A stretch of DNA of 64,000 nt. Origin: CAVUWL01 sp963787415. GTDB taxonomy: Bacteria > Actinomycetota > Thermoleophilia > Solirubrobacterales > 70-9. The stretch spans positions 1-64,000 of the forward strand of contig CAWBCO010000003.1 in the NCBI GenBank assembly GCA_963787415.1, written 5' to 3'. Under the pieces are notes generated by a model, which saw only the letters and a program-made list of their open reading frames with translations, searched no databases and was not told where the DNA came from. Numbering within the stretch: the stretch's first letter is position 1; each line of letters begins with the position of its first letter. The position numbers and the translations under genes are program-made. This document shows, piece by piece, positions 29,552 to 38,650 of the stretch.

Positions 29552-30187
29552 ATGGCCAAGCCCGACCCAGCCGACGATCGCGCCCGCCTGCGCGAGGCGC
29601 TGCTTGACCTCAGCCTCCGTCGCGGCTACCCCGACTTCGACCTCGACGCTCTGCTCGAGCGCGCCGCGGTCGACCGCGATGACTTTCGCAATTACTTCAG
29701 CGACCTAGATGACTGCTTCTGCGCGATTCTCGCCGAGACCTACGAGGAATTCTTCGCCTACGCCCAGCGATCCGTCGCCGGCGTCGAAGGCTGGCGCGAC
29801 CGCATCCGCGCCACCGCCTACGCGATGCTGCGCTTTCTGTTGCGCGATGAGCGCGTCGCTCACCTCGGCGCTGTCGACGCGGGTAGGGGAGGTGAGCGGG
29901 CGCGATTGCTGTTCGTCGAAACTTTCGAGCGCCTCGTCGATCTGATCGACGAGGGGCGAAGCGAGACCGCCGACCCCGACTCGATCACCCGTGCAACCGC
30001 GGTCGGCGTTGGCGGCGTCATCTTCGCGCGCGTGCAGGAGGCCGTGGCAGGCGGCGAACTGGAGCTCGGCGAGGAGGAGCTGCCGCAGCTGATGTATGCG
30101 GCAGTCTTTCCCTACCTCGGCGCCGCGGCCGCCGAGCAGGAGCTTCACATCCCGCCACCGCCCGATCCCGCGGCGCCAAAGGGCTAG
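29552..30187 (+). CDS. TetR-like transcriptional regulator
   Basis: About 211 residues. The N-terminal 60 residues have TetR_N layout: helix 1 (LREALLDLSLRRGYPDFD), helix-turn-helix (LDALLERAAVDRDDFRNYFS) and DLDDCFCAIL; the second helix departs from the usual consensus (F/Y-x-xF). The remainder is a helical ligand domain with an acidic Pro-rich end (HIPPPPDPAAPKG). It is divergent from the DUF2600 gene and tail-to-tail with the double TetR gene, only 19 bp apart. Control of the DUF2600 gene is the natural guess. The start is taken just after the predicted promoter. Confidence 0.78.
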   Translation: MAKPDPADDRARLREALLDLSLRRGYPDFDLDALLERAAVDRDDFRNYFSDLDDCFCAILAETYEEFFAYAQRSVAGVEGWRDRIRATAYAMLRFLLRDERVAHLGAVDAGRGGERARLLFVETFERLVDLIDEGRSETADPDSITRATAVGVGGVIFARVQEAVAGGELELGEEELPQLMYAAVFPYLGAAAAEQELHIPPPPDPAAPKG

Positions 30188-30206
30188 GCCCGATCGATTC
30201 GGCCGC

Positions 30207-31502
30207 TCAGGGCCGGCGGTTGGCCACCGCGCAGGCCTCCTCGGGGCCGACGAAGGGAGCGAGGGTGATGTAGATGGCGAGCGGGATGTCTTCGGGGAGG
30301 CGCTTGGGCCCACCGTTACGGATGCGGTTGCGCAGCAATGCGTAGACCGCTGCCCCGATCGCCTCGCTCGCGATCCTCGGCGTGGTCGGGTTCTCGGCGT
30401 AGGCTGGTGCCAGCATCGAGCTCATCGAATCGATCACCCGGTCGCGCCGCGCCAGCCCCTCCTGGCCCACCGCGTAAACCTCAACGGCAGCCAGCCGGGC
30501 GAAGGCCGGCTCGGCGACCAGGTAGGAGAACATCGCCTCATAGGCGATCCGCACCCCTTCGCGCCAGTCCACCGCTCGCTGCGCAGCCGGCACCACCGAA
30601 GCGAGCATCTGGGCGCCGCCCATCTCCAGAGCCGCCAGCACCGCATCGCGCTTGTCGGCGAAGTGCGAGTAAAAGGTGCTGAGCGAGATTGATGCGCGCT
30701 CGGCTATGTCGTCGGTGCTCATCGCCTGATAGCCCTTCTCCGCAGTCACTGCGGTGACCGCGCGGGTGATTCGTTCTGCCTGGGTGTATCCCTCGAAGCG
30801 GCTCGGCTCCCCGCTCGCCCGGCGCCGCGGGCGCAGCGGCTGTGGCGGCGGGTAATAGCTCAGTCCCCATTTCCAGAGCTGCGGCGCCAACGTCGCCAGC
30901 TGGCGCTCCTCGCCGCGATAGAGGCGGGTGTGAAGGACCTTCCGAAGTCCGCCGATCACCGCGTGCACGATCTCCGGTGGCATGTCCTCGCGACCGCCGA
31001 TCCGTTGGCTGACCTCTCGCACCAGCTCCTCGAAGGAATCGAAGACCCGGTCGATCACCCGTTCGGCTTCCTCTCCCGCGGCGTGCAGCTCGACGATGCA
31101 GACCCGTGCTGTCGTTCCCTGTTTGACGGCCATCCCGATGAAGGTTTCGAACACCTCCCGAACCCGATTCTCGTCGGCCCCGGCCTTGGCCTGCCTGATC
31201 ATCTCCACCATCGGCTCCACAAGCGCTTCCACCATTGCCACGAAGCAGGCCTGCTTGCCCGCAAAGTGCCTGTAGAAATCGCTGCGTGAGACGCCCGAGA
31301 GCGCGACCAGGTCGGCAACTGTGGTCGCTTCGTAGCCCTTCTCCGAGACCACCGCGACCATCGCCGCGAACAGCCGGTCGCGCTGGTTGCGCACAACCTC
31401 CGCGCGCGCCGTTCCGGTGCCCGGGCGCAATTTCCGTTCTCTTAGCTCTGAGGAATTTCCCCACGGCGTTTGCACCATCGGGCTCGCAAGATAATCGCCC
31501 AT
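30207..31502 (-). CDS. Tandem (double) TetR regulator
   Basis: A 431-residue fusion of two TetR units. The first DNA-binding domain is at about residues 38-85 (VADLVALSGVSRSDFYRHFA, GKQACFVAM). The second is at about 245-292 (STDDIAERASISLSTFYSHF, ADKRDAVLAAL). Each is followed by its own helical ligand domain of about 150 residues, and a Pro-rich linker (YYPPPQPLRPRRR) joins them. One chain therefore carries two helix-turn-helix domains and could bind an operator as a pseudo-dimer. Length is about twice that of a normal TetR. The start may be at an inner ATG eight codons down. The 3' end faces the TetR gene ending at 30187. Confidence 0.85.
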   Translation of the reverse strand: MGDYLASPMVQTPWGNSSELRERKLRPGTGTARAEVVRNQRDRLFAAMVAVVSEKGYEATTVADLVALSGVSRSDFYRHFAGKQACFVAMVEALVEPMVEMIRQAKAGADENRVREVFETFIGMAVKQGTTARVCIVELHAAGEEAERVIDRVFDSFEELVREVSQRIGGREDMPPEIVHAVIGGLRKVLHTRLYRGEERQLATLAPQLWKWGLSYYPPPQPLRPRRRASGEPSRFEGYTQAERITRAVTAVTAEKGYQAMSTDDIAERASISLSTFYSHFADKRDAVLAALEMGGAQMLASVVPAAQRAVDWREGVRIAYEAMFSYLVAEPAFARLAAVEVYAVGQEGLARRDRVIDSMSSMLAPAYAENPTTPRIASEAIGAAVYALLRNRIRNGGPKRLPEDIPLAIYITLAPFVGPEEACAVANRRP

Positions 31503-32257
31503 GCAGCGCCCCCTCAGCCTCGCCGTGTGTCCCTAAAACCATCAGTAGGCAGCCGTTTTCTTGGCTCTTCGCCGGCGGTACGGGGAAGGCGTGCACGGCC
31601 CACGCCCGGCGTGCGCGTTGTCACCTTTTGGCGCCCGGGCTCTCACATACCCGTTGGTTGCGTGGGCTCGCGTTCGGAGCAAGGGTTGATGTCATCTGAG
31701 TAGCGCTATGTTCGTGAGTGCTCCCGCCGATCGTAGCCCCATTTCCTAAAAAGGCTGGGCAATGCTTCTGAATCTAGGGGGGCCGCCAACTGCATGCTGC
31801 GTTTGCGCTCTCGAGGCAGCTGGTCGATCCCGACGCCCGACCGCGCGGCGAACCTACCCGAGCAGAGCGGTAGACGAGACCGGGGACAGGGCGGCAACGA
31901 GCACGGTAGGAAAATTCTCTATCCGGAGGTTTTGCGCAGTGGCGGTGGCTCGAGCACGACGCCGCGCTCTTCGAAATCCGAAGATCATGGAGCGATCCGC
32001 CATTGAGCCGCGGGCTTCGCGCCCAATGATGCACACTATCCGTGACCATGGCCTATCTGGTGGTGGTGGGAATTGGGGCAAAGGCGCGAATGCACGCGCA
32101 CCGATGCTTCCAATCTTCAATGCAGGCACGGGGCGATCTCAATCGAGAATTTGGCTCTGCAAGGCGATTCCCGGTCAGTGAAAGACGTTCAAATCCCCGC
32201 TCATCAGGGGACCGCAGCAAAGGACAACCAGAGGGTCCGCTCGAGCGCCGCTGGCGG
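31503..32257. other. Intergenic region, no gene recognised
   Basis: Several overlapping frames of 60-140 codons are open on both strands, but all are Arg/Ser/Pro-rich and none resembles a known family. No RNA gene is evident. It may contain decayed sequence. Confidence 0.4.
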
Positions 32258-32800
32258 CTAAAGGACGAAGGGAATCAGCATCTTCGTCCTCGCTCGGTAG
32301 GCCGGATAGGCGGTCGGGAAGGTCGCGGTGAGGTGCTTCTCCTCCACGGATGCGCAGTAGTAGAAGTAGCCACCCAGGATCGCGACGATGATCAGCCCGA
32401 CCAGGTTCGTGACCAATGCGGTCCCTAGCAGCCCGGCCAGCAGTCCCGTGTAGATCGGGTGGCGGACCAACCGGTAAGGGCCGGAGGTAACGAGCTCCGG
32501 TTCGTCCTTCCGGCTCATTGGCATCCCCCAGTTGCGCCCGAGGTGGAGGCGAGCCCAGACCGCCAGCGCTATCCCCGCAGCGAAGACGACGGCCCCGATC
32601 ACTCCGAGCACCGGGCTGTGGACGGCCAAGCTCCCGCCGCGAAAGACGCGCACCAGCACGATTACCGAGAGGGCGCTAAGGCCGTTGAGGGGAACCCGAC
32701 GCCTGGCGCCCCTTCCCCGCTTCGCGCCAAAGGCGGACACCAGCCAGTAGATCCAGAAGACGATCCAGACAATGACGACCGCGGTCTTGAGCGCTTGCAT
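32258..32800 (-). CDS. ICMT/PEMT-like integral membrane methyltransferase
   Basis: About 180 residues from ATG 32800, with four to five membrane helices (AVVIVWIVFWIYWLVSAFG, LSVIVLVRVF, VIGAVVFAAGIALAVWA, TALVTNLVGLIIVAILGG). The conserved C-terminal motif of isoprenylcysteine-carboxyl and phospholipid methyltransferases is present: LVTSGPYRLVRHPIYTGLL followed by EEKHLTATFPTAYPAYRART, where RHP and the E-E pair bind S-adenosylmethionine. The upstream extension to 32917 is poorly conserved, so the inner ATG is used. In bacteria such proteins act on small membrane-associated or lipid substrates. No operon partner is evident. Confidence 0.8.
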   Translation of the reverse strand: MQALKTAVVIVWIVFWIYWLVSAFGAKRGRGARRRVPLNGLSALSVIVLVRVFRGGSLAVHSPVLGVIGAVVFAAGIALAVWARLHLGRNWGMPMSRKDEPELVTSGPYRLVRHPIYTGLLAGLLGTALVTNLVGLIIVAILGGYFYYCASVEEKHLTATFPTAYPAYRARTKMLIPFVL

Positions 32801-33052
32801 CTCCTGCGGCGACCCTAGGGCGATCGGCGGACGTCCGCAATCGGGGCGAAGGTGAAACGGGGTCATCATGGGATTGCACCGGCGACTGCCGTTGGTCGCT
32901 TTGGTCGCATCGAGCAACCGAGGTTTCGGCCGTGAGCTCTCGCTCTAGGTTCCGATCTAAGCGTTGCTTCTGTCCATAGTCCTCGAGTCGCGTCCGGTCG
33001 ACCCCTGGTGATCCGCTACCTCTCCAGTAATCTGACTGCCCAGAGAGGGCTC

Positions 33053-33547
33053 TTAAGTAGGGCCCTGTGGGTGCGATGCGGCGCGTCGGAGCAGGTAGGG
33101 AATGACTTGATGATGAACGGGCTGGACGGTCGACCAGATTGGCCGTGCTCCCCGCTTTTCGTACCGCACAAGGCTGGTCAAAACGACCCGCGAGCTCTCG
33201 ACCGCCACCACGAGGTGAGCGGTGCCGAGCAGCGCCGACTGGACTCTTAAGACGGTCTGCTCGGGTGCTGCGGTCACGATCTTCCAGCCCAGGATATGGT
33301 CGGGCGAGGGTCTCGGCCCGAGGCGAAGACCCAGGCCGACGGTCCAACCCGCGACGAGGAATGCTCGCAATGCCCGAGGGGCGCCCTCGAAGGTGGCCTG
33401 TGCCCATTGCTCGGCCGAGCGCTCATCCCCCTCGGCAATCGCCACCTCCCAGGCAGCCGCGTAGTGCGCATTTGCAAGCGTGTCGAGGGCTCGGGTCTGT
33501 TCGTTCACACCTATACGACGGGCACGGGGTGAGCGAACTCGGCTCAT
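33053..33547 (-). CDS. Uncharacterised protein, DUF2867-like
   Basis: From ATG 33547 the protein has about 164 residues: a helical first half (TRALDTLANAHYAAAWEVAI, AEQWAQATFEGAPRALRAFL) and a beta-rich second half (DHILGWKIVTAAPEQTVLRV, HLVVAVESSRVVLTSLVRY, PIWSTVQPVHHQVIPYLL). The second half resembles small actinobacterial proteins of the DUF2867/SRPBCC type that bind hydrophobic ligands, but I am not certain of the family. The frame stays open to 33700 without a typical start region. No clear ribosome-binding site helps choose. Confidence 0.6.
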   Translation of the reverse strand: MSRVRSPRARRIGVNEQTRALDTLANAHYAAAWEVAIAEGDERSAEQWAQATFEGAPRALRAFLVAGWTVGLGLRLGPRPSPDHILGWKIVTAAPEQTVLRVQSALLGTAHLVVAVESSRVVLTSLVRYEKRGARPIWSTVQPVHHQVIPYLLRRAASHPQGPT

Positions 33548-33746
33548 CGGGTGTGGGTGCGCATTGTCTTCGGTGAGCTTGCCAGTACTGCCGTCGATCG
33601 GCACCGTGGGCGAATCCGCACCGTGTCCATCAGCGACAGACCCAGTCGTCTTGTTGGCGCCCGTCGATATCTCCTTCTTGTTGCTTGTCGGCGACGGCAC
33701 TGAAGCGTTCGTTCCCCAAAAGATTCACCCCGGGGAATGCCATCAG

Positions 33747-34253
33747 CTAGCGCACCCGGGGTCGCGGGCTCCGGCTGGGCCGAAGACGCAGCGGCGTGTG
33801 CAAACGGAGCGAGCGCAGCGCACGCGGCCATGCCCGGGGTCGGGTTAGAAGGGCAACCATGAGTCCAAGTGGGTCATAGTAGGTCTCGCGCAGCACGAGC
33901 TTCTCGCCGTCGAGCTGCATCCTGTCGACGACGCGCAACCGGATCGGCCTGCCGCCGAGAGTTCCCCCAAGCGTGAACTCGATGAACGCGAGGCCCTCAT
34001 CGATGGCCCAGTGATCGAGCTCGGCGCTCAGGTCGGGGATGAGGTCAAAGATACACTCAAACATTCGGCGCATGCCCTCCTCGCCGGTGACCGCGTCAAA
34101 GAGTGGCTGGATGTAGAGGGTGTGCTGGTCGCGGATTGTGTCTGCATGTTCATTCAGGCAGGGGTCGACGACACCGTGGGACCACGCTTGGCGCCAGCGG
34201 GCCAAGTAGCGCTCCTCGGGCGGTCCGGTGGGGGAAGGATCGCGGGAGGTCAA
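33747..34253 (-). CDS. NTF2-like (SnoaL/steroid-isomerase fold) protein
   Basis: A 168-residue protein. Its first 125 residues have the cone-shaped NTF2-like pattern: helix ERYLARWRQAWSHGVVDPCL, TLYIQPLFDAVTGEEGMRRM, FECIFDLIPDLSAELDHWAI, then strands ending LRVVDRMQLDGEKLVLRETY and YDPLGLMVALL. Such proteins are isomerases, dehydratases or ligand carriers; the active-site residues are not assignable here. The last 30 residues are Arg/Pro-rich and probably disordered. It is divergent from a TetR gene, and a perfect 11-bp inverted repeat lies between the two starts, so it is likely the regulator's target. Confidence 0.78.
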   Translation of the reverse strand: MTSRDPSPTGPPEERYLARWRQAWSHGVVDPCLNEHADTIRDQHTLYIQPLFDAVTGEEGMRRMFECIFDLIPDLSAELDHWAIDEGLAFIEFTLGGTLGGRPIRLRVVDRMQLDGEKLVLRETYYDPLGLMVALLTRPRAWPRALRSLRLHTPLRLRPSRSPRPRVR

Positions 34254-34329
34254 TTCTCCAGGTGGCGGCGATCATCCGCGGCCGTCTCCGTTTCGAGGGA
34301 ATCGCCGGAGTTGTACGCGGTGCTATTCA

Positions 34330-34368
34330 ACACGTGTACAGCAAGCTAACCGGTTGTTGTACACGTGT
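34330..34368. promoter_or_regulatory. Putative TetR operator, perfect 11-bp inverted repeat
   Basis: ACACGTGTACA (34330-34340) and TGTACACGTGT (34358-34368) are exact inverse complements separated by 17 bp. Each arm contains the 8-bp palindrome ACACGTGT. The element ends 16 bp before the ATG of the TetR gene at 34385 and 77 bp from the divergent NTF2-like gene. This is the usual place and form for a self-regulating TetR operator. Confidence 0.65.
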
Positions 34369-34384
34369 CAAGTAATCTTCCACG

Positions 34385-34975
34385 ATGGCATCGAGCCGGG
34401 GGCGGAGGCTGGCGCCGGAGGCGAGGCGCGATCAGATCGTTGATGTCGGTGCCAAAAAATTCTCCGGCCAGGCCTATGAGCGCGTTCGCATGGCTGATGT
34501 CGCTGCGGAAGCGGGGATCTCGCGTGCTCTCGTATACAGGTATTTCCCGACGAAGCGCGATCTATTCGCCGCGGTCTATCAGCGAGCCAGCGATCGCCTG
34601 CTTGAGGCAAGCGAGATTGTTCCGAACGTGGCGATAGCCGAGCAGGTCGTGGCGGGGCTCGACGCGCATTTCGACTTCTTCGTCGAAAACGCCCGAACCG
34701 TGCTCGTGGCCAATCGCGGCCCTCTCGCCGGCGACCCCATGATCGAGGGGATCATCTCCGCTGAGCTTGCCGAGCTGCGGAGGCGGATGCTCGATCTCAG
34801 TCAACTGCAGGGTCGGGCTCGGGTACGCGCGTCAATCGCGCTCTCGGGATGGCTAGCTTTCGTTCGCACCGTCTGCGTGGAATGGTTGGCGGACCCCGAT
34901 CGGGTTCTTTCGCGGGAGGAGGTGCGCGAGCTCTGCATGAGCGCGCTCGAAAGCGCGCTCGGCGCCGACCTTTGA
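34385..34975 (+). CDS. TetR/AcrR family regulator
   Basis: A 196-residue regulator. Helix-turn-helix: VRMADVAAEAGISRALVYRY followed by FPTKRDLFAAVYQRASD, a canonical TetR_N domain (residues about 15-65). The C-terminal domain (VVAGLDAHFDFFVENARTVL ... LSGWLAFVRTVCVEWLADPD) resembles the ligand domain of regulators of fatty-acid or lipid metabolism. The gene starts just after a perfect inverted repeat and is divergent from the NTF2-like gene, so autoregulation and control of that gene are likely. The ligand is unknown. Confidence 0.85.
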   Translation: MASSRGRRLAPEARRDQIVDVGAKKFSGQAYERVRMADVAAEAGISRALVYRYFPTKRDLFAAVYQRASDRLLEASEIVPNVAIAEQVVAGLDAHFDFFVENARTVLVANRGPLAGDPMIEGIISAELAELRRRMLDLSQLQGRARVRASIALSGWLAFVRTVCVEWLADPDRVLSREEVRELCMSALESALGADL

Positions 34976-35355
34976 ATGCCCAGCTTGGTGCGCGGGGCGT
35001 GAAGCTCGGCCGTTACGCAGCGCCCCAAAGCGCCAACCAGACCAGGTGCACCCCCAACCGCAAACTTGCCGAAGAGTAGCGATGCTCATTCTGAGCTCGA
35101 TATCTCCTCAATCGACAGGACCCGACTACAGCATGCCCTCGATCGAATCCAGGGGATTGATCTAGCGCTGTCGGATCTCAGCTACCTCGCGATCATCCCC
35201 AGCAACTCAGGCGACACCGCACTGACTATTTGCGGAACCCGGGTGGATCCTGCCAAAAGGCCGTTGCAGCAGTCGTCTCGCCTGGAATGCTCGCCTGCCC
35301 CTCGCGGGGGGAGTCGATCGCGTAGCGGTTGGGTGCGCGCCCTCACCGGCTTGTT
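34976..35355. other. Intergenic region, no gene recognised
   Basis: Open frames here are shadows without family resemblance. The region lies between the 3' ends of the TetR gene and the HU gene, so terminators are expected, but I see no strong hairpin with a T run. Confidence 0.45.
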
Positions 35356-35640
35356 CTATTTCTTCTTTCCGCTGATCGCCGTCTTGAATGAGGCACCCGG
35401 CGTGAACTTTGGCGTTTTTGACGCCTTGATCTTCAGCGATTGGCCCGTCTGCGGGTTACGTCCCGTGCGAGCGCCTCGCTTGACAACGGAGAACTTGCCA
35501 AACCCGGTGAGGGCAACCTCGTCGCCCTTTTTGAGCGTTTTCTGGACCGTGTTGATCAAGGAATCAATTGCACGCGCGGAGTCTGCTCTGCTCAGTCCGC
35601 TGTCCTTCGCGATCGCGTCAATCAGCTCTGTCTTGTTCAT
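35356..35640 (-). CDS. hup: HU-type nucleoid DNA-binding protein
   Basis: A 94-residue protein of full HU length. It has the dimerisation helices (MNKTELIDAIAKDSGLSRAD), the conserved GDEVALTGFGKFSV strand turn, and the DNA-binding arm motif RTGRNPQTGQ, followed by SKTPKFTPGASFKTAI and a Lys-rich end. HU bends and packages DNA and helps replication and recombination. A good ribosome-binding site (AAGGAG, 6-7 nt before the ATG at 35640) supports the start. There is no Lys/Ala-rich C-terminal extension of the mycobacterial HupB type. Confidence 0.95.
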   Translation of the reverse strand: MNKTELIDAIAKDSGLSRADSARAIDSLINTVQKTLKKGDEVALTGFGKFSVVKRGARTGRNPQTGQSLKIKASKTPKFTPGASFKTAISGKKK

Positions 35641-36094
35641 TGCTCTCCTTGGTTAGGGGATGGAGCTCGAAGACTATGGCTAAGCGAGAGGAGTTGCGGC
35701 GGTGGGCCGGTGGAACTCATCGATATCCCCGGCCGACCCCACCGGCCCCCGCTGCGTTGGCCTTCCCCCCTGGAATGGAATCGTTAGGACTTTGCTCGTT
35801 CCGGCATCCCATTTCCTGGTCGTCTAGGTCGCAGAACGCACCTCGCGGCTCAGCTGAACCGGCGTGTCGGAAACTACGATCCAGCTTTTCGGATTCTCGC
35901 CACTTCGTTGATCGGCAAGCCCCATGCTCTTCAGCGCTGCAGATTCAGATTTGCCGCCCGCCTGATCAGATAGCGCTGCTCGGGGAGGCTCATCGTTTGG
36001 GCTGTTGCCCGGGACGCGGCGATCGCGCCATCGGAGTTCCCGTCATCTCCAGAAGGCGCGCGCGGGTGGCGTGAAGTTGCGGCGCGGGCCTCGC
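35641..36094. other. Intergenic region, possibly decayed coding
   Basis: On the minus strand a run reading MSLPEQRYLIRRAANL and, in another frame, WIVVSDTPVQLSREV looks protein-like, but no continuous frame joins them and I recognise no family. The promoter of the HU gene should lie at the left end. Confidence 0.35.
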
Positions 36095-36523
36095 TCAGCA
36101 GGTCCTCGAAGTTTGCCGATCGCCTCCCATGCAGCGCTCGATCGCGGCCATCACCTCGCGAACCTCGATCTGCTGTTCGATCGGCACACCCTCTGGCCCC
36201 GGTGCGGCTGAGACCTGCGCGGCAATCTCCAGGGCCCGCTCAAGTGACTCAACGACGATTATCCGGTAGCCGGCGAGCATCTCCTTGGACTCTGGGAAGG
36301 GGCCGTCGATAATGGCCGGAGCACCGCCGTTTGAGACAACGAACTTCGCCAGCGCGGGCGTCGTCAGCGCCTGCGCATCGACCAGCTCACCGTGCTCGGT
36401 GAGCCCGGTATTGAGGTCCTTTTGGTAGGTGATGTGGGCCTCCATCTCCGCTGGCGTCCACTCGCTCATCGGCGCCACATCGGCTTTCACTCCTCCGTAT
36501 GCCTGCATCAGCATGAACTTCAT
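36095..36523 (-). CDS. YCII-related (DGPF) domain protein
   Basis: From ATG 36523, preceded by the strong site AAGGAGG, the protein has 142 residues. It carries the YCII/DGPF signature: MKFMLMQAYGG at the start, EMEAHITYQKDLNTGLTEHG, the central IIDGPFPESKEMLAGYRII, and the family ending PIEQQIEVREVM. The fold is a ferredoxin-like dimer; the function of most members is unknown. Such genes often neighbour ECF sigma factors, but none is visible next to it here. The longer open frame to 36562 lacks a ribosome-binding site. Confidence 0.85.
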   Translation of the reverse strand: MKFMLMQAYGGVKADVAPMSEWTPAEMEAHITYQKDLNTGLTEHGELVDAQALTTPALAKFVVSNGGAPAIIDGPFPESKEMLAGYRIIVVESLERALEIAAQVSAAPGPEGVPIEQQIEVREVMAAIERCMGGDRQTSRTC

Positions 36524-36771
36524 CTTGGCCTCCTTGTCATCGCGCCCAGCCGGCGCGTTCACCGGTCTGTCGGACCTGCAGCTGAATTCTCGACATAGAT
36601 GTCCCCACGGAGTCGATCAAGTCGCCGCTCCTCGTGCTTGGCCCCCGCCACGGGGCGCTACCGTTGGCCCTCGCTATCTCCCTTCCCTTGTAATCCCCGC
36701 TCGTGGCAGCCCGGCGGGACTCGACGGCTGCTGGTTTGAACTCCCAGCGTCTCGCCGCTCCCTACACCCGA

Positions 36772-37776
36772 CTATGGAACCTGGCCCTTCGAGTCGACGG
36801 CTTCGGCAAGGAGCTCGACGGAACGAAGCCGGTCCGTCACGGAGTTGGCGTAGTGGACGACGATCAGCTCATCGGCGCTGCTCAATTCCCGGAAGCCCTC
36901 GAGGTAGGCGGCAACCACCGACGGCGTGCCCACTGCCGTGTAAGTCAGCATCTCATCCACAGCTGCGGCCCGCGGTGATCGAAGGATGGCCTCGACCTCG
37001 GGGTCGGTGAGGCGCTGGTTGACCCGGCCGAAGAGATGTCTCGCTCGGGACCGGCGGGTTGCCTGCAGCTGCGCCTCGGCGGCCGTTGAGCTCTCAGCGG
37101 CGATCACACCGACCCCGGCTATTAGGTAAGGCCGTTGCAGTTGCGGGGAGGGCTTGAATCGGTCTCGGTAGATCCGGATGGCCTCGTGGAGCGCCTGGGG
37201 GGCGAAATGAGACGCGAAGGCGTAGGGCAGGCCGAGCAAGCCGGCAAGCTCGGCGCCAAACAGCGAGGACCCGAGGATGTAGAGGGGAACGTGAGTGCCC
37301 TGACCGGGAATCGCCCGGACGTTTGGCAGCGGACTCTCGTCGCTGAGCAGTCCTTGCAGCTCGACCACGTCTTGCGGGAAGCGTTCCGGGGCGCGGGGAT
37401 CACGGCGCAGGGCGAGTGTCGTCTCTTGGTCGCCGCCAGGTGCGCGGCCGAGACCGAGATCGATGCGACCGGGATGCATGGACTCCAGAGTGCCGAACTG
37501 CTCAGCGATCACTAGCGGAGAGTGATTAGGAAGCATCACCCCCCCGGCACCAAGGCGGATCGTGGAGGTGTGAGCGGCGATGTGGGCGATCAGAACTGCA
37601 GTGGCTGAGGAGGCGATCGAGGAGATGTTGTGGTGCTCGGCATACCAAACACGCTTGTAGCCGGCCTGCTCGGCACTCTGGGCAAGCAGCACGCTGCCCC
37701 GCAAGCTCTCGGCAATCGACTCGCCCTCGCCTACTGCGGCGAGGTCAAGGATCGAAATTGGAACGGAAGTCATCAT
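36772..37776 (-). CDS. LLM-class flavin-dependent oxidoreductase
   Basis: A 334-residue luciferase-like monooxygenase. The N-terminal strand PISILDLAAVGEGES and the conserved YKRVWYAEHHNISSIASSAT identify the branch sometimes called MsnO8-like. Further TIM-barrel motifs are TIRLGAGGVMLPNHSPLVIAEQFG (split here: TIRLGAGGVMLPNHSP, LVIAEQFGTLE), RIDLGLGRAPGGDQ, PLYILGSSLFGAELAG and LPYAFASHFAPQ. It should use reduced flavin supplied by a separate reductase; the substrate is unknown. The start is MMTSVPI; the second Met may be used. No operon partner is evident. Confidence 0.88.
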   Translation of the reverse strand: MMTSVPISILDLAAVGEGESIAESLRGSVLLAQSAEQAGYKRVWYAEHHNISSIASSATAVLIAHIAAHTSTIRLGAGGVMLPNHSPLVIAEQFGTLESMHPGRIDLGLGRAPGGDQETTLALRRDPRAPERFPQDVVELQGLLSDESPLPNVRAIPGQGTHVPLYILGSSLFGAELAGLLGLPYAFASHFAPQALHEAIRIYRDRFKPSPQLQRPYLIAGVGVIAAESSTAAEAQLQATRRSRARHLFGRVNQRLTDPEVEAILRSPRAAAVDEMLTYTAVGTPSVVAAYLEGFRELSSADELIVVHYANSVTDRLRSVELLAEAVDSKGQVP

Positions 37777-38159
37777 GTCTACCCATGACCATAATCGCCG
37801 TGCGGGGGGCTTGGGCTCTCATTGCGTTCGCGGCCGACATCAACACGATATGGGTCTGGGTCGGTTGGTTCGGTTGCCCAACTCCACGTCAACGGCGCCA
37901 CCTGCAGGCCCTGTTCAGCCCGCTGGGCCTGATTGGTTCGCCAGATCGCGCGAGCTGCTCAGGGGCGTCATATTTAGCGTCGCCACCAAGCGGCGCCACG
38001 CGGTGGCCGGCGCCTCATGCGAAGGTCGATGATTGATACCTAGGAGGGCGACGATCAAAAGCAGATCGTCGCTGTTGAAAACCGACGGGAGCGCCCTACA
38101 TTGGCAATTGTGCGTTGCGGTCCTCAGCACGCTTGGCACCCCAGACCGCGCCCTGAGCA
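37777..38159. other. Intergenic region, no gene recognised
   Basis: It lies upstream of the oxidoreductase start and downstream of the small gene at 38160. Only shadow frames are seen. Confidence 0.45.
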
Positions 38160-38414
38160 TCAGCGCAGCTCGTCAAGCGATGGGACCTCGAGGTCAAATG
38201 GCTCGTCGGCGGAGCGTCGGCGCCGGTACGGGGAGACGGTGACGCGATGAACTTCACCACATAGGCAATCGACTTCGATTGGCCGGGTGTCGGCGGCGGG
38301 GTCGGTGTCTACTTTGAGCCGTCTGAGCTTGCCGGTCGGCTTGCAGCCGAACGAAATGACCCAGCCATAGTCAATACGCTCGGTCCGTTTCTTCGGGCGA
38401 CGGGATTGGGGCAT
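38160..38414 (-). CDS. Small hypothetical protein with Cys-x-Cys
   Basis: 84 residues: a basic start (MPQSRRPKKRTERIDYGWVI), a central strand region, and VDCLCGEVHRVTVSPYRRRR near residues 48-67, whose CxC could bind metal. An AGGAGAGG ribosome-binding site lies about 8 nt before the ATG at 38414. Composition is not that of a random frame. I do not recognise the family and see no partner gene. Confidence 0.55.
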   Translation of the reverse strand: MPQSRRPKKRTERIDYGWVISFGCKPTGKLRRLKVDTDPAADTRPIEVDCLCGEVHRVTVSPYRRRRSADEPFDLEVPSLDELR

Positions 38415-38650
38415 CTACTCATCCTCTCCTGTTGGGAGTCTGGCTGTCGTCGGGGCGTGATCTGGCGCCAGGCGGCTTAATCGCTTGTTTGGGTGCGCGC
38501 TTAGCCTTCGGGTGGAGAAATTGACCTTCTCCTCGGCTTATCGAAGCCTAGTTTGGCGATCGGCCGCCGCTTGCCGTGAGACCTGGCCAGAGTCAAAGAG
38601 CAGGCGCGGATCAAACGGAATGCGCGGGAGGCAGCTAGTCTCGCTACTGA

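Noticed and set aside
30538..31596. A 352-codon open frame on the minus strand overlapping the double TetR gene
   Set aside because: It is the +1 shadow of the TetR coding frame; composition is Arg/Gly-rich and it matches no family.
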